Below the pieces are notes generated by a model that worked only from the letters and a program-made list of their open reading frames with translations, was not told the origin of the DNA and made no database searches. Source: Arundinibacter roseus (GTDB taxonomy: Bacteria > Bacteroidota > Bacteroidia > Cytophagales > Spirosomataceae). From it: DNA of 64,000 nt. Positions 17,529-27,981 of the stretch are shown piece by piece (positions within the stretch are counted from its first letter, which is position 1; each line of letters starts with the position of its first letter). The translations under genes were made by a program, and so were the position numbers. The DNA lies in NCBI RefSeq assembly GCF_004348825.1, contig NZ_SMJU01000009.1, positions 124,001-188,000 of the forward strand, in the 5' to 3' direction.

Positions 17529-18920
17529 TTATTTTTTGAATGTCGGAGTATACCGGGCCGAAAACCACATTCCGGCGGTGTACAGATTCACTTTGCCAAA
17601 CCCAACACCACGCAGCGGTACGCGCAAAAAAGGCTCAGCAACAAGGGAAACATGTTTGGACAGGCGTCGTTCATAGCCCGCCGAAACATTGAGGTGACTG
17701 AACAAATACCAACCTGTTTTGCCTTCCCAATTCCACCAGCGGATGTTCGGGTCATAATATTTGTAGTGATAGGTATATTTTTCATTCTGCATTTTGTAGG
17801 ACGACACCCCGCTACTCACAAACCAACGCGAGATTTGACCCTGTCGAATATCATAACGCAAATTGACAGGCAACTCAAAAACCTGACAGGAGCCATCTAC
17901 GCTACTCGGCATTTGTTTTTGGGTCCAGCTTGTCGGCCATTCGTACTGCCCCGGCAGGGCACTGTACGTTTTCAAACTTCTCACAATACCCGTTTGCAGG
18001 GCCAGTTTTCGGCTGATATAGTAGTCCACAAACAACGAGGCCGAAGGTCCGGGACGGGTCATTTGCTTCATGCCTACGGAGCTCATGTCCGGCGAAAAAC
18101 CAACCCGAACGGCCCAACGTGGACTAGCTTCCTGCACCGGAGGTTTGGGTTTTGACAGGCTGTCAGCGCGTACCTTGTACGCTACGTTCGGATACGGCAG
18201 CCTTGTGCCAAACTGTGCTACCTCACGACGGTCCAGCAATTCCATGCTGCGCTCAGGTCTCTTTTCAAGCGTAAATTTTTCGGCAACAGCAGATACATCC
18301 AATGGCATTTTCAGATTTGTATCATCTACACCAGTAGCCGTCTCTCTCTTCTCCGAAAATTCCACACCTTTGACCGATTGCTTTTGTGTGTTATCTGTTT
18401 GAGAAAAACGCTCCGTATTTTTAGTGTCAGGAAAGAGATTGGCCCCTTTTCCGTTGTCCACAGGGGACAGACCGGATCGCTTTCGTACTCCGCTTACGTT
18501 GGCAGTTTCGGGGGCCAATTCTCTTAGATCTTTATAAACTTCCGTTTCATTTTTGTCTTTTTGCTCATCTATGACCGTTTCTTCCGCGCTTTTCTGCGGG
18601 CTGGATTGAGTCCTGTATTTTTGCGCTGCTGATTTGGAAGACAGAGCTGGTTTTCCGGCAGAAAAAGCATCCTTATCCCCATCAACCTTACTCTCCTCCT
18701 GCCAAATTCCGTACACACCCCATCCTCCAATCATCAGCAGCAATAGCACGGCCAGCCAGGTAGTTGTTTTTTGTAGCCATCCGGCGGGCGTTTTTTCGTC
18801 AGCATCTAACCTGCTTCGCAGGTCGTTCCAGTCTTTTTGTTCAAATTCAGGGTCAAACTCTTCGGCTGATTTTCTGAAGAGCTTGTCCAGTTCTTCATCG
18901 GACCACTCTTTCATACTCAT
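17529..18920 (-). CDS. ECF-sigma partner: anti-sigma-like N-terminus, TM helix and beta-barrel C-terminus
   Basis: A 463-residue protein. Residues 1-45 (DEELDKLFRKSAEEFDPEFE) match the cytoplasmic head of the partner in the second sigma module. A single membrane helix lies near 53-73, a low-complexity charged linker spans ~75-270, and the last ~190 residues look like an outer-membrane barrel (WAVRVGFSPDMSS, LFVDYYISRKLALQTGI, LFSHLNVSAGYERRLSKH). The combination would span the whole envelope. The gene overlaps the sigma gene by 26 bp. An anti-sigma role is inferred from position and the shared head motif. Confidence 0.8.
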   Translation of the reverse strand: MSMKEWSDEELDKLFRKSAEEFDPEFEQKDWNDLRSRLDADEKTPAGWLQKTTTWLAVLLLLMIGGWGVYGIWQEESKVDGDKDAFSAGKPALSSKSAAQKYRTQSSPQKSAEETVIDEQKDKNETEVYKDLRELAPETANVSGVRKRSGLSPVDNGKGANLFPDTKNTERFSQTDNTQKQSVKGVEFSEKRETATGVDDTNLKMPLDVSAVAEKFTLEKRPERSMELLDRREVAQFGTRLPYPNVAYKVRADSLSKPKPPVQEASPRWAVRVGFSPDMSSVGMKQMTRPGPSASLFVDYYISRKLALQTGIVRSLKTYSALPGQYEWPTSWTQKQMPSSVDGSCQVFELPVNLRYDIRQGQISRWFVSSGVSSYKMQNEKYTYHYKYYDPNIRWWNWEGKTGWYLFSHLNVSAGYERRLSKHVSLVAEPFLRVPLRGVGFGKVNLYTAGMWFSARYTPTFKK

Positions 18921-19467
18921 CCAGGCTTTTTTTTGATAACATTACTTTCAACTTTTCACGCGCTCTCGACAGATTTGACTTGGACGCACCCACCGATATT
19001 TCCAGCTTTTCGGCAATTTCTTCATGCGTATATCCATCTATTACCGCCAGGCTAAATACCATTCGATAGGCCGGAGGCAACTCTTGCACCATTCCAAGTA
19101 ATTCCTGATGCGAAAGCTGACTGACCGCATTGGCATCAATTGCTGCCAGGTGCTGAGCTTGCTCTACATCCTCAAAAACCTGATGTTTGGCTTCGCGCCG
19201 GTATTGATCCAGGGCCGTATTTATCATCACTCGTCCCAGCCAGGTTTTGAAAGATCGCTCACGATCAAAACTTTCTATTTTGGTAAAAACTTTAAAAAAT
19301 CCTTCGTTCAATATTTCCTTCGCCTCATCCCGATTTTTGGCATACCGCATACACAAACCCATAGCATACCCATAAAACTGCCGATAGAGCAGTTCCTGAC
19401 TACGACGGTCACCACGTAAGCATCCGTCGAGCAGGTCAAGTATAGCGGCGGAGGTATGCTCGGACAT
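18895..19467 (-). CDS. ECF RNA polymerase sigma factor
   Basis: A 190-residue sigma-70 of the ECF class. Region 2 is RQFYGYAMGLCMRYAKNRDEAKEILNEGFFKVFTKIESFD with RSFKTWLGRVMINTALDQYRR, and region 4 is LPPAYRMVFSLAVIDGYTHEEIAEKLEISVGASKSNLSRAREKLK. It directs RNA polymerase to a small regulon, probably including this module. The downstream gene starts inside its 3' end, the usual arrangement for a membrane-bound antagonist. Confidence 0.93.
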   Translation of the reverse strand: MSEHTSAAILDLLDGCLRGDRRSQELLYRQFYGYAMGLCMRYAKNRDEAKEILNEGFFKVFTKIESFDRERSFKTWLGRVMINTALDQYRREAKHQVFEDVEQAQHLAAIDANAVSQLSHQELLGMVQELPPAYRMVFSLAVIDGYTHEEIAEKLEISVGASKSNLSRAREKLKVMLSKKSLDEYERVVR

Positions 19468-19679
19468 GCTTTGTTGTTTTGATTTGTTTTACGCTGATTC
19501 CTTCCTGAAGGTTGCGTGTGTGACTACCAAAAAAATATTTATTTTCATTTTCAGGTAATTTTTCCGTCTGCTCATCCGTCCTTGCAAAACGAGTAAGCAG
19601 GCCCAAACCCGTACTTTTCGGTTCAATATGAACTTTTTAACTTCTTTTCACTCATTAAGTTATGTATTTTTCAATTTTT

Positions 19680-20474
19680 ATGCGTCAGTCTTTTTATTTG
19701 TACTCAAAGGTCTTTTCTGTGTTAATTCCTGTGCTCTTGTTGGTAGCCTTAGTTGCTCAGGCTCAGCCCTCGGACTATTCGATGGCGCAGGCGCATTCGC
19801 ACAACGATTACGAACAGGCGCGTCCGTTTCACGCCGCTTATGAGCTTGGTTTTGGATCGGTAGAAGCAGATATTTTCCTGAAAAATGGAGAACTTTATGT
19901 TGCTCATAATTGGGAAGACATTCAGTCTGACCGCACCTTTCGGGCGCTGTATTTAAACCCATTACTCGAAAAAATCCGGGCAAACAACGGATGGCCCTAT
20001 CCGGGAAAGCGGCCGATTCAGATACTGATTGATTTAAAAAATACCGGGCAAGCCACCCTGAAGGTTTTAGAACAGCAACTGCACCCCCACCGCAAGCAGC
20101 TACGGCATGTCCGGTTTGTGATTAGCGGCGATATGCCCGCCCCCGACAAACTACCCGAACAGTACAAACTCTTTACGTTTGATGGACGAAAAAACCTGAC
20201 TTACTCGCCCAAGGCTTCGGCGCGCGTCGTATTGGTAAGTAGCAGTCTAATGGATTTTGGAGGGTTTTGGGATGGTCAGGAGCCGATGAAACCTACCATG
20301 AAAGAGAAAGTACGGCAATTTGTAGCTACTCAGCATGTTGCCAACAAACTGGTCAGGCTTTGGGCTACGCCCAATACCGAGCTCAGCTATCAAACTCTGA
20401 AAGAACTTGGCGTCGATTATCTGGGCACAGACGACTTACCCGGTTTGGCCACTTTTCTTCAACCTACAAAATGA
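19680..20474 (+). CDS. Secreted glycerophosphodiester phosphodiesterase / PI-PLC-like protein
   Basis: About 264 residues from the ATG at 19680, with a signal peptide ending near VAQAQ. The mature protein opens with AHSHNDYEQARPF, then VEADIFLKNGELYVAHN, the His and Glu/Asp pattern of the TIM-barrel phosphodiesterase superfamily, and ends DYLGTDDLPGLATFL. Close Bacteroidota relatives are annotated as PI-specific phospholipase C or GDPD family. It would cleave phosphodiesters in the periplasm. Substrate unknown. An ATG 18 bp upstream (19662) is less fitting for the signal peptide. The gene stands alone on its strand. Confidence 0.8.
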   Translation: MRQSFYLYSKVFSVLIPVLLLVALVAQAQPSDYSMAQAHSHNDYEQARPFHAAYELGFGSVEADIFLKNGELYVAHNWEDIQSDRTFRALYLNPLLEKIRANNGWPYPGKRPIQILIDLKNTGQATLKVLEQQLHPHRKQLRHVRFVISGDMPAPDKLPEQYKLFTFDGRKNLTYSPKASARVVLVSSSLMDFGGFWDGQEPMKPTMKEKVRQFVATQHVANKLVRLWATPNTELSYQTLKELGVDYLGTDDLPGLATFLQPTK

Positions 20475-20734
20475 TCAAACTTCATTCTATTTGCATGGTT
20501 AAGTAGAAAAAAACACGCGGTTCACTGGATAATTTATGCTTTTTCAGGAGCCCTAATTTTAATAAATCAGGAGATACAAATAATGAACTATTTTTATTCT
20601 AACCAACAATTTTGAAAAACCAATTTTCGCCTCATCTATGTAATTAGTGCTCAATGAGGTACCAGTTCTATGAAAATTTAAATACCTTTCCACACACTAA
20701 TAAAATAACCCTCTATCAAAAGATCTATCCAGTT

Positions 20735-21274
20735 ATGAAAGGAATCGTTTTTACAGAATTTTTGGAAATGGTGGAGCAAAAATTTGGCTACAAAATGGTC
20801 GATGATTTGCTAATTTCCTCAGAATTACCATCTAAGGGCGTGTATACAGCCGTTGGCACGTACAGTCATAAAGAAATGTTCAGCCTTGTTACCCAGTTAA
20901 GTGAGCGCTCAGGAATTGATGCCTCTCTTTTACTCGACACCTTCGGGAGCCACATATTTGAACATTTCACCAGTAGATACAACCATTTTTTCAGTTCGTG
21001 TACAAGTGCCTTCGAATTTCTCTCCTCTATCGAAGAACATATACATGTCGAGGTTCAGAAATTATATCCGGATGCCGAGCTGCCGGAATTTATCATCAGC
21101 CGGCCAGGCGATGACGTTCTTTCGATGATTTATAAATCTGAACGTAAATTGAGTTTTCTGGCGCTCGGGCTCATCAAATCTACCCTTGCCTACTATGGCG
21201 AAACCGCCGAAATAACCATGAAGGACCTTTCGGGCGATGGGCACACAGTTGAATTTATACTTACAAAGGTATAG
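20735..21274 (+). CDS. H-NOX haem nitric oxide/oxygen-binding sensor
   Basis: From the ATG at 20735 the protein is 179 residues, the normal H-NOX length, and begins MKGIVFTEFLEMVEQKFG as the family does. The proximal haem ligand is H104 (EEHIHVEVQKLYP) and the haem-propionate motif YxSxR is Y133-K-S135-E-R137. H-NOX proteins bind nitric oxide through ferrous haem and control a partner kinase or cyclase. The kinase gene starts 2 bp after this stop. The longer frame from 20654 adds 27 residues outside the fold and is not favoured. Confidence 0.92.
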   Translation: MKGIVFTEFLEMVEQKFGYKMVDDLLISSELPSKGVYTAVGTYSHKEMFSLVTQLSERSGIDASLLLDTFGSHIFEHFTSRYNHFFSSCTSAFEFLSSIEEHIHVEVQKLYPDAELPEFIISRPGDDVLSMIYKSERKLSFLALGLIKSTLAYYGETAEITMKDLSGDGHTVEFILTKV

Positions 21275-21276
21275 CT

Positions 21277-23769
21277 ATGGCAGAACTCAACGAGGATGTT
21301 TGGAAACGGCGATGGGAGCGCGAGCGGGAGGCCAGAAAAAGTGCGGAGGCTATTCTGGAAACAAAATCCACTGAACTTCATGAAGCTAATGAAAAACTTC
21401 GTCGGCTGAATGAAGAACTCGAACAGGAAGTCCAAACGCGTACGGCCGCTTTGCAGGAAACCGAGGCTCGGTATCAGCAACTGGTAGAATCGGCTTTGGA
21501 TGTGCTCTATCGTGCTGATCAGATGGGGCGGTTTACGTATGTCAACCCGATTGGGATTGAGAAATTTGAATACTCTGAGCAGGAAATTCTGGGAATGTCG
21601 TTCATTGAACTGCTGCATCCTGACTCCAAATCGGAAGTTCTTTCTTTTTACGCAAAAGTTTTTGAGCAAAAACAAGAGCGTTCTTATTTTGAATTTAAAG
21701 CACTGAGTAAATCTGGACGGGTCATCTGGATTGGGCAGAATGTGCAGCTGATTTTCACGGCCGATGGCGAGATTGCCGAACTCGTTGCCGTCGCCCGTGA
21801 CCGCACTGCCCGAAAACTCACCGAAGAAAAACTTGATACGACTCAACTCAGGCTATCATCGCTGATTTCTAATCTACATTCAGGAATTTTGGTAGAAGAT
21901 GAAAATCGGTACACAGTTTTAGTAAATCAGGCGATATGCGATATTTTTGATCTTCCCACATCCCCGGAAAATCTCATTGGTCTGGATTGCTCGCAGTGGG
22001 CCGAACAATCCAAGCACCTTTTCAAGCAGCCCGAAGAGTTTGTTGCCCGAATTGACGAACTGCTCAGAAACAAACAATTGGTAGTAAATGAGCAGCTTGA
22101 AATGAACAATAACCGCTATCTGGAACGGGACTACATTCCTATCTTTTCAGGAAACTCGTACCTCGGTCATTTGTGGCGCTACAACGACATTACGGAGGTC
22201 TACGAAACTCAGGAGCTGATTCGACGCAGTGAGGAAAAATACCGGGGCATCATCGAAAACATGGAGCTGGGGCTATTGGAAGTCGATATTGATGAAGTAA
22301 TCCTGAAAGCCTACGGATATTTTTGCAGCATGGTTGGGTACGAACCCGAAGAACTTATCGGGAAAAAAGCCACCGAAATTTTGTTGCCCGTAGATTACTA
22401 CGAGCTGATGGCAAACAATCAGCAAAAACGTCTCAAAGGAGAGTCGGGCAGCTATGAAATGCCGTTGATTAAGAAAGACGGATCACTTATCTGGGTACTC
22501 GTCAGCGCTGCGCCTGTGTACAATCATTTGGGTGAAGTCTCGGGGTCCATCGGCATACATTACAACATCACCAACCGCAAACAGCTGGAAACAGATCTGG
22601 CGCTGGCCAAAAACCTGGCCGAGGAAGCCCAAATCGCCGAAAAAGAATTTTTGGCGAACATGAGCCACGAAATCCGGACGCCACTCAATGCCATCATTGG
22701 CATGGCAAGCCTGCTGTACGATACAAGGCCTACGCCTGAGCAGCTCGAATACATTGATATTCTAAAAGTTTCGGCCAACTTCCTGCTTTCGCTCATTTCG
22801 GATTTGCTGGATATGGCCAAGATTGAAGCCGGACGAATCGAAATTCAGGCCCGGGCCTTTGACCTTGCCGGCTCGCTGCGTACGCTGCAACGCACCTTTC
22901 AGCTAAAAATGGAAGGCCGGCCCATTCAGGTAGAAGCCTCGCTGGATATTAACGTGCCGTCTACGGTCGTAGGCGACGAAGTGCTGCTTCATCAGATTTT
23001 GATGAATCTGCTGGGCAATGCGGATAAGTTTACCGAAAAAGGTAAAATCGGGATTCGGGTTAAACCGATGCACCAAACGAATACGCACATTACGCTCGAA
23101 TTTCAGGTGTTTGATACGGGTATTGGCATCGCCGAAGATAAGCTGGATCTTATTTTCCAAAAGTTCAAACAGGTAAACGACCGGCAACGCCAAAAACACA
23201 AAGGCACTGGGCTGGGACTGGCAATTGTGAAAGAACTGGTGCGCCTGCAGGGTGGAGAAATCCGGGCAACAAGTACACCAAAACAAGGAACAGTTTTTAC
23301 GTTCACGATTACGTATGGACTTACTTCCGGGGTTTCGGTAGCCGTAAAACCTGCGCCCGTTCTAGGGAATCTTTCCGACAATGCATCCCTTGCCGGAAGG
23401 CGGATTCTGGTGGTGGAAGATAGTCTGATGAACCAGAAATATATTTCTACGGTCCTAAACAAATGGCAGGTAGTTTTTGAAATTGCTCAGGATGGACAGG
23501 AGGCGGTTTCCAAAGCGCATCAGGCTTTGTACGATCTTATTTTGATGGATTTGCAAATGCCCATCATGGACGGCTACGAAGCAACGATTGCGATTCGTAG
23601 TACCCAAAATCCGAATCAGCAAACGCCCATTGTTGCCCTAACAGCCTCCGCTATGCTGGATCAAAAAGAAAAGGCGTTAAAATCCGGTATGGACGACTTC
23701 CTAACGAAACCCTTCACGCCTCCTCAGTTGGAAGATAAAATAAAGGAAATTTTACATTTCCCCTTATAA
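21277..23769 (+). CDS. H-NOX-associated PAS hybrid sensor histidine kinase
   Basis: An 830-residue soluble hybrid kinase: a coiled coil (~10-70), three PAS domains (~71-190, ~195-315, ~325-445), a HisKA helix with H464 in [12 protein letters not shown], a HATPase domain ([33 protein letters not shown]) and a C-terminal receiver with D758 ([12 protein letters not shown]). There is no transmembrane segment. It presumably reads haem-NO status from the H-NOX partner encoded just upstream. No Hpt protein or DNA-binding regulator is adjacent, so the output is unknown. Confidence 0.93.
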   Translation: MAELNEDVWKRRWEREREARKSAEAILETKSTELHEANEKLRRLNEELEQEVQTRTAALQETEARYQQLVESALDVLYRADQMGRFTYVNPIGIEKFEYSEQEILGMSFIELLHPDSKSEVLSFYAKVFEQKQERSYFEFKALSKSGRVIWIGQNVQLIFTADGEIAELVAVARDRTARKLTEEKLDTTQLRLSSLISNLHSGILVEDENRYTVLVNQAICDIFDLPTSPENLIGLDCSQWAEQSKHLFKQPEEFVARIDELLRNKQLVVNEQLEMNNNRYLERDYIPIFSGNSYLGHLWRYNDITEVYETQELIRRSEEKYRGIIENMELGLLEVDIDEVILKAYGYFCSMVGYEPEELIGKKATEILLPVDYYELMANNQQKRLKGESGSYEMPLIKKDGSLIWVLVSAAPVYNHLGEVSGSIGIHYNITNRKQLETDLALAKNLAEEAQIAEKEFLANMSHEIRTPLNAIIGMASLLYDTRPTPEQLEYIDILKVSANFLLSLISDLLDMAKIEAGRIEIQARAFDLAGSLRTLQRTFQLKMEGRPIQVEASLDINVPSTVVGDEVLLHQILMNLLGNADKFTEKGKIGIRVKPMHQTNTHITLEFQVFDTGIGIAEDKLDLIFQKFKQVNDRQRQKHKGTGLGLAIVKELVRLQGGEIRATSTPKQGTVFTFTITYGLTSGVSVAVKPAPVLGNLSDNASLAGRRILVVEDSLMNQKYISTVLNKWQVVFEIAQDGQEAVSKAHQALYDLILMDLQMPIMDGYEATIAIRSTQNPNQQTPIVALTASAMLDQKEKALKSGMDDFLTKPFTPPQLEDKIKEILHFPL

Positions 23770-23808
23770 ATCAAGTAGTTAATTTTTTTGAAAATCATAT
23801 TTTCTTAT

Positions 23809-23839
23809 AAAAAAACACAGCTTAGGCTGTGTTTTTTTT
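23809..23839 (+). terminator. Rho-independent terminator after the H-NOX/kinase operon
   Basis: A stem AAAAACACAGC / GCTGTGTTTTT with a TTAG loop and T-run, 40 bp after the kinase stop. It separates that operon from glgX. Confidence 0.9.
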
Positions 23840-23930
23840 GCTTCAGCTCGTCAGTGGCACAGATATTTAAATAGATTTTAAGCAATCAAAATCTGCTGGA
23901 AGCGGAGAAAAACCACAGTCCTCTACGTTT

Positions 23931-26156
23931 ATGGAAAAAACTATAAGTACTAAAAAAAAACGTACCCAAAATAAAGTATTAAAGCCTTCGGCCAAGGTAC
24001 AGCGTACCGTTTATCCAGGCGATCCTTACCCGTTAGGGGCAACCTGGGACGGCAAGGGAGTTAATTTTGCTTTATATTCTGAAAATGCAACCGGTGTAGA
24101 ACTTTGCCTTTTCGACGAACCTCACGACCAAACCGAATCGGTAAGGATCAGAGTTAGGGAAATTTCTCATCACGTTTGGCATGTATATGTACCTGGCCTT
24201 GCACCGGGACAGCTCTACGGGTATCGGGTGTACGGCCCCTATGATCCCTTACAGAGCAATCGATTTAACCCCAACAAACTTCTGCTGGATCCGTATGCAA
24301 AGGCAATTGCGGGTACCATTCGCTGGCACGATTCGCTATTTTCATATGAGATAGGGCATCCTGATCAGGATATGAGTTTCAGCGACCTGGATAGTGCGCC
24401 ATTTATCCCCAAAGCAGTAGTCATTGATCATCATTTCGATTGGGGCGACGACGAGCTGCCGCGCATTCCCTACCATAAGTCTATTATTTATGAACTACAC
24501 GTAAAGGGTTTTACGCGTTTGCATCCGGACATTCCGGAAGATATCCGCGGAACCTACGCTGCAATTGCGCACCCGGTCACGCTTAATTATCTTAAAAGTC
24601 TGGGAATTACGGCAGTTGAGCTCATGCCTATTCACCACTTCGTATCGGATCGGCATTTAGAGGAAAAAGATTTGTCAAATTATTGGGGGTACAACACCAT
24701 CGGTTTCTTTGCACCGGATGTGCGCTACTCTGGCAGCGGCGTCCGTGGCGAGCAGGTTACTGAGTTTAAGCAAATGGTTCGTGACTTGCACAAGGCGGGC
24801 ATTGAGGTAATTCTTGACGTCGTATATAATCATACAGCCGAGGGCAACCACCTGGGGCCTACGCTTTCGTTCAGAGGAATTGACAATGCCGCCTATTATC
24901 GACATACCGAAGATCGGCGCTTTTTTATGGATTATACCGGTACGGGCAATACACTTAATGCTCAGCTACCCAATGTTCTGCGGCTGATCATGGATAGCCT
25001 GCGCTACTGGATTGAGGAAATGCACGTCGACGGTTTTCGGTTTGACCTTGCCTCCACCCTCGCCCGTGAGCTTCACGAGGTAGATCGCCTGAGTGCTTTC
25101 TTCGATATTATTCATCAGGATCCCGTTATTTCTCAAACCAAACTTATTGCCGAACCCTGGGACATTGGCGAAGGCGGCTATCAGGTAGGGAAGTTTCCGC
25201 CCGGCTGGGCCGAATGGAACGGCAAGTACCGCGACTGCGTGCGTGACTACTGGCGTGGAGCCGATAGTATGCTGGCCGAATTTGCCGAGCGTTTTACCGG
25301 AAGTTCCGACCTGTACAAAGAAGGCTACCGTCAACCCACGGCAAGCGTCAACTTCGTAACAGCGCATGATGGTTTTACGCTGCATGACCTGGTGTCGTAC
25401 AACGATAAACATAACAAGGCAAATGGCGAAGATAATAACGATGGAGAAAGCCACAACCGCTCCTGGAATTGTGGCCACGAAGGCCCAACCGACGACGCTG
25501 AGATCAATTTTTTGAGACAAAAACAAAAACGTAATTATCTGACGACTCTTTTCCTGTCGCAAGGCGTACCTATGCTGGTAGCTGGCGACGAAGTGGGTCG
25601 CACGCAGGGAGGAAACAACAATGCCTACTGTCAGGACAATGAGATTTCGTGGCTGCACTGGGACAAAATGGATCATTCGTTACTCGCATTTACAAAAAAA
25701 CTAATTGACCTGCGTCGCAAGCACCCTACGTTTCGGCGGCGACGCTGGTTTCAGGGAATGCCCATTAAGGGAATTGGCCTGGAAGATATCGCCTGGTTTT
25801 TGCCCGAAGGAAAGGAAATGCCGGACGAAAGCTGGAACCACGACTACGCTAAGTCACTCGCTATATTTTTGAATGGAAGGGGGATTCGCTGCGTGGGGCC
25901 TCGGGGAGAAAACATCATGGATGATAATTTTTATGTCATTTTTAATGCGCACTACGAGCCCTTGAACTATGTACTTCCTCCCCGAAAGTATGGCGATTTC
26001 TGGGAGAAAATTCTGGATACAAGTGAGGATACTATTCAGGAAGATGGCCCCGTATACAAACCCGGCGATACGGTGCTGGTCGATAGTCGATCGGTGGTTT
26101 TGTTGAAATTCCCTATCAAACGACAAGAATATGACTTCGATTCCCATAAGCGATAA
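23931..26156 (+). CDS. glgX: Glycogen debranching enzyme GlgX
   Basis: A 741-residue GH13 enzyme that removes alpha-1,6 branches (limit-dextrin stubs) from glycogen. An N-terminal CBM48-type domain (YPLGATWDGKGVNFALYSENA) precedes the barrel. Catalytic residues are D372 (GFRFDLAS), E408 (LIAEPWDIG) and D480 (TAHDGFTLHD). GlgX features such as SYNDKHNKANGEDNNDGESHN are present. The next gene starts 26 bp before its stop, so glgX, treZ and the treY-malQ fusion form one operon that turns glycogen into trehalose. Confidence 0.96.
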   Translation: MEKTISTKKKRTQNKVLKPSAKVQRTVYPGDPYPLGATWDGKGVNFALYSENATGVELCLFDEPHDQTESVRIRVREISHHVWHVYVPGLAPGQLYGYRVYGPYDPLQSNRFNPNKLLLDPYAKAIAGTIRWHDSLFSYEIGHPDQDMSFSDLDSAPFIPKAVVIDHHFDWGDDELPRIPYHKSIIYELHVKGFTRLHPDIPEDIRGTYAAIAHPVTLNYLKSLGITAVELMPIHHFVSDRHLEEKDLSNYWGYNTIGFFAPDVRYSGSGVRGEQVTEFKQMVRDLHKAGIEVILDVVYNHTAEGNHLGPTLSFRGIDNAAYYRHTEDRRFFMDYTGTGNTLNAQLPNVLRLIMDSLRYWIEEMHVDGFRFDLASTLARELHEVDRLSAFFDIIHQDPVISQTKLIAEPWDIGEGGYQVGKFPPGWAEWNGKYRDCVRDYWRGADSMLAEFAERFTGSSDLYKEGYRQPTASVNFVTAHDGFTLHDLVSYNDKHNKANGEDNNDGESHNRSWNCGHEGPTDDAEINFLRQKQKRNYLTTLFLSQGVPMLVAGDEVGRTQGGNNNAYCQDNEISWLHWDKMDHSLLAFTKKLIDLRRKHPTFRRRRWFQGMPIKGIGLEDIAWFLPEGKEMPDESWNHDYAKSLAIFLNGRGIRCVGPRGENIMDDNFYVIFNAHYEPLNYVLPPRKYGDFWEKILDTSEDTIQEDGPVYKPGDTVLVDSRSVVLLKFPIKRQEYDFDSHKR

Positions 26157-27981
26157 AACCCTGGGCGTAAACTTTACCGACGCCAACGAAGCAACAATTC
26201 TTGTGTGGGCACCCGAGGCCGAATCTATGGATCTGATCCTGCATCATCAGCAGCAGGCCGTGCCTCTCACCCGCATTGACTATGGCTACTGGTCGCTGGA
26301 AACCCCTTTATTGCAGCCCGGAGACCGGTATTTGTTCAGAATCAATGGGAAAAATGAGTTTCCCGATCCTGCTTCACTCTCGCAGCCGGATGGTGTTCAT
26401 GGTGCGTCGGAAGCCTTGCGCCTTACGGACTTTGAATGGGACGATCAGGCCTGGACAAACCCTAAGCTGGACGACTATATATTCTATGAAATCCATACGG
26501 GCACCTTTACCAACGAAGGTACTTTTGAAGCACTGGAACAAAAACTGGACTACCTGCACGAGCTGGGCATTACGGCTATTGAGCTCATGCCGCTGGCACA
26601 GTTTCCGGGGACACGCAACTGGGGCTACGATGGCGTATTTCCATATGCGGTGCAACACTCCTACGGCGGAGCTCACGGCTTGCAGCGGCTCGTAAATGCC
26701 TGCCATCAAAGACAAATTGCGGTGGTACTGGACGTAGTGTACAATCATCTGGGACCGGAAGGAAACTACCTCGGGCAGTTTGGACCGTACATCAACCCCA
26801 AATACTACACCCCCTGGGGCGGCGCCATCAACTTTGACGATGCATGGAGCGATGGTGTCCGGCAGTTTGTGATCGAAAATGTGCTGATGTGGTTTCGTGA
26901 TTTTCATATTGATGCACTGCGACTGGATGCTGTGCATGCGCTCAAAGATTTTGGTCCCGTTCATATTTTGCAGGATATTCGCCGCTGTACCGATGAGCTT
27001 ATGGCCCAAACCGGACAGCGTCACTACCTCATTGCGGAGCTTGATCTGAACGACAACAAATACATTGCTCCGCTCGAAAAAGGTGGGTATGGACTAGATG
27101 CCCAATGGATTGATGAGTTTCATCATGCGCTGCGGGTCACGGCTGGAGGCGAGCGCACCGGCTATTACACCGATTTTGAAGGCATTTCGCATTTGGCAAA
27201 AGCCTACACGGATGCCTTTGTTTTTAGCGGGCAGTTTTCTAATCATCGCAAGCGTTTTTTTGGTACACGGGTCGACGATAATCCGGGTCAGCAGTTTATT
27301 GTTTTTTCACAAAATCACGATCAGATCGGCAACCGGATGCTCGGGGAGCGAAGCAGTCAGCTGATGAGTTTTGAGATGCAAAAAACCATGGCCGCAGCTG
27401 TGATCCTGAGTCCCTTTTTACCCTTTCTATTTATGGGGGAAGAATGGAGCGAGCCGCATCCGTTTCTGTACTTTGCCGACCACTCTGACCCCGAACTTAC
27501 GCAGGCTGTACGGCAGGGTCGCAAAAAGGAGTTTGCCGCTTTTCACGCCATAGGCGAAGCGCCCGACCCGTTTTCACTGGAATCTTATGCGCTTTCAAAA
27601 CCCCAGTGGGAGCTTCTGACCCAAACGCCGCATCAGCAGATGTTTCAGTACTACAAAAAGCTGATTGCGCTGCGAAAAACACAACCTGCACTGCGGCATT
27701 TGAACCGTCGGCAGCTTTCTGTAAAAGTCTACGCAGAAGCAGAAACGCTGATTCTGCACCGATGGCACGAAGAGCAGCACATGATATGTATTCTGAATTT
27801 TTCGGATCAGCCGCAACCCGTAACTTTTCCTGAACTGGAAAATCTATCCTGGCAAAAAATACTGGATTCATCTGATACACAGTGGGGTGGTAGCGGGCAG
27901 GGCGAGCATTTGCCCATGACCGCCTCCGGAACCATGATTCCTTCACAATCCTTTCAACTCTACACCAATGGCCATGTATAA
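26131..27981 (+). CDS. treZ: Malto-oligosyltrehalose trehalohydrolase, copy 1
   Basis: A 616-residue GH13 enzyme that releases trehalose from malto-oligosyl trehalose. The N-terminal CBM48-like domain carries VWAPEAESMDLILH. Catalytic residues are D266 (ALRLDAVHAL), E303 (LIAELDLND) and D397 (SQNHDQIGN). The TreZ hallmark FPGTRNWGYDGVFPYAVQHSYGG is present. It overlaps glgX upstream by 26 bp and the treY-malQ fusion downstream by 14 bp. A same-length paralogue lies at 32290-34140. Confidence 0.95.
   Translation: MTSIPISDKTLGVNFTDANEATILVWAPEAESMDLILHHQQQAVPLTRIDYGYWSLETPLLQPGDRYLFRINGKNEFPDPASLSQPDGVHGASEALRLTDFEWDDQAWTNPKLDDYIFYEIHTGTFTNEGTFEALEQKLDYLHELGITAIELMPLAQFPGTRNWGYDGVFPYAVQHSYGGAHGLQRLVNACHQRQIAVVLDVVYNHLGPEGNYLGQFGPYINPKYYTPWGGAINFDDAWSDGVRQFVIENVLMWFRDFHIDALRLDAVHALKDFGPVHILQDIRRCTDELMAQTGQRHYLIAELDLNDNKYIAPLEKGGYGLDAQWIDEFHHALRVTAGGERTGYYTDFEGISHLAKAYTDAFVFSGQFSNHRKRFFGTRVDDNPGQQFIVFSQNHDQIGNRMLGERSSQLMSFEMQKTMAAAVILSPFLPFLFMGEEWSEPHPFLYFADHSDPELTQAVRQGRKKEFAAFHAIGEAPDPFSLESYALSKPQWELLTQTPHQQMFQYYKKLIALRKTQPALRHLNRRQLSVKVYAEAETLILHRWHEEQHMICILNFSDQPQPVTFPELENLSWQKILDSSDTQWGGSGQGEHLPMTASGTMIPSQSFQLYTNGHV

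Noticed and set aside
20654-20734. 27-residue extension of the H-NOX protein
   Set aside because: H-NOX proteins start at the MKGIVF-type sequence; the extension has no family support.
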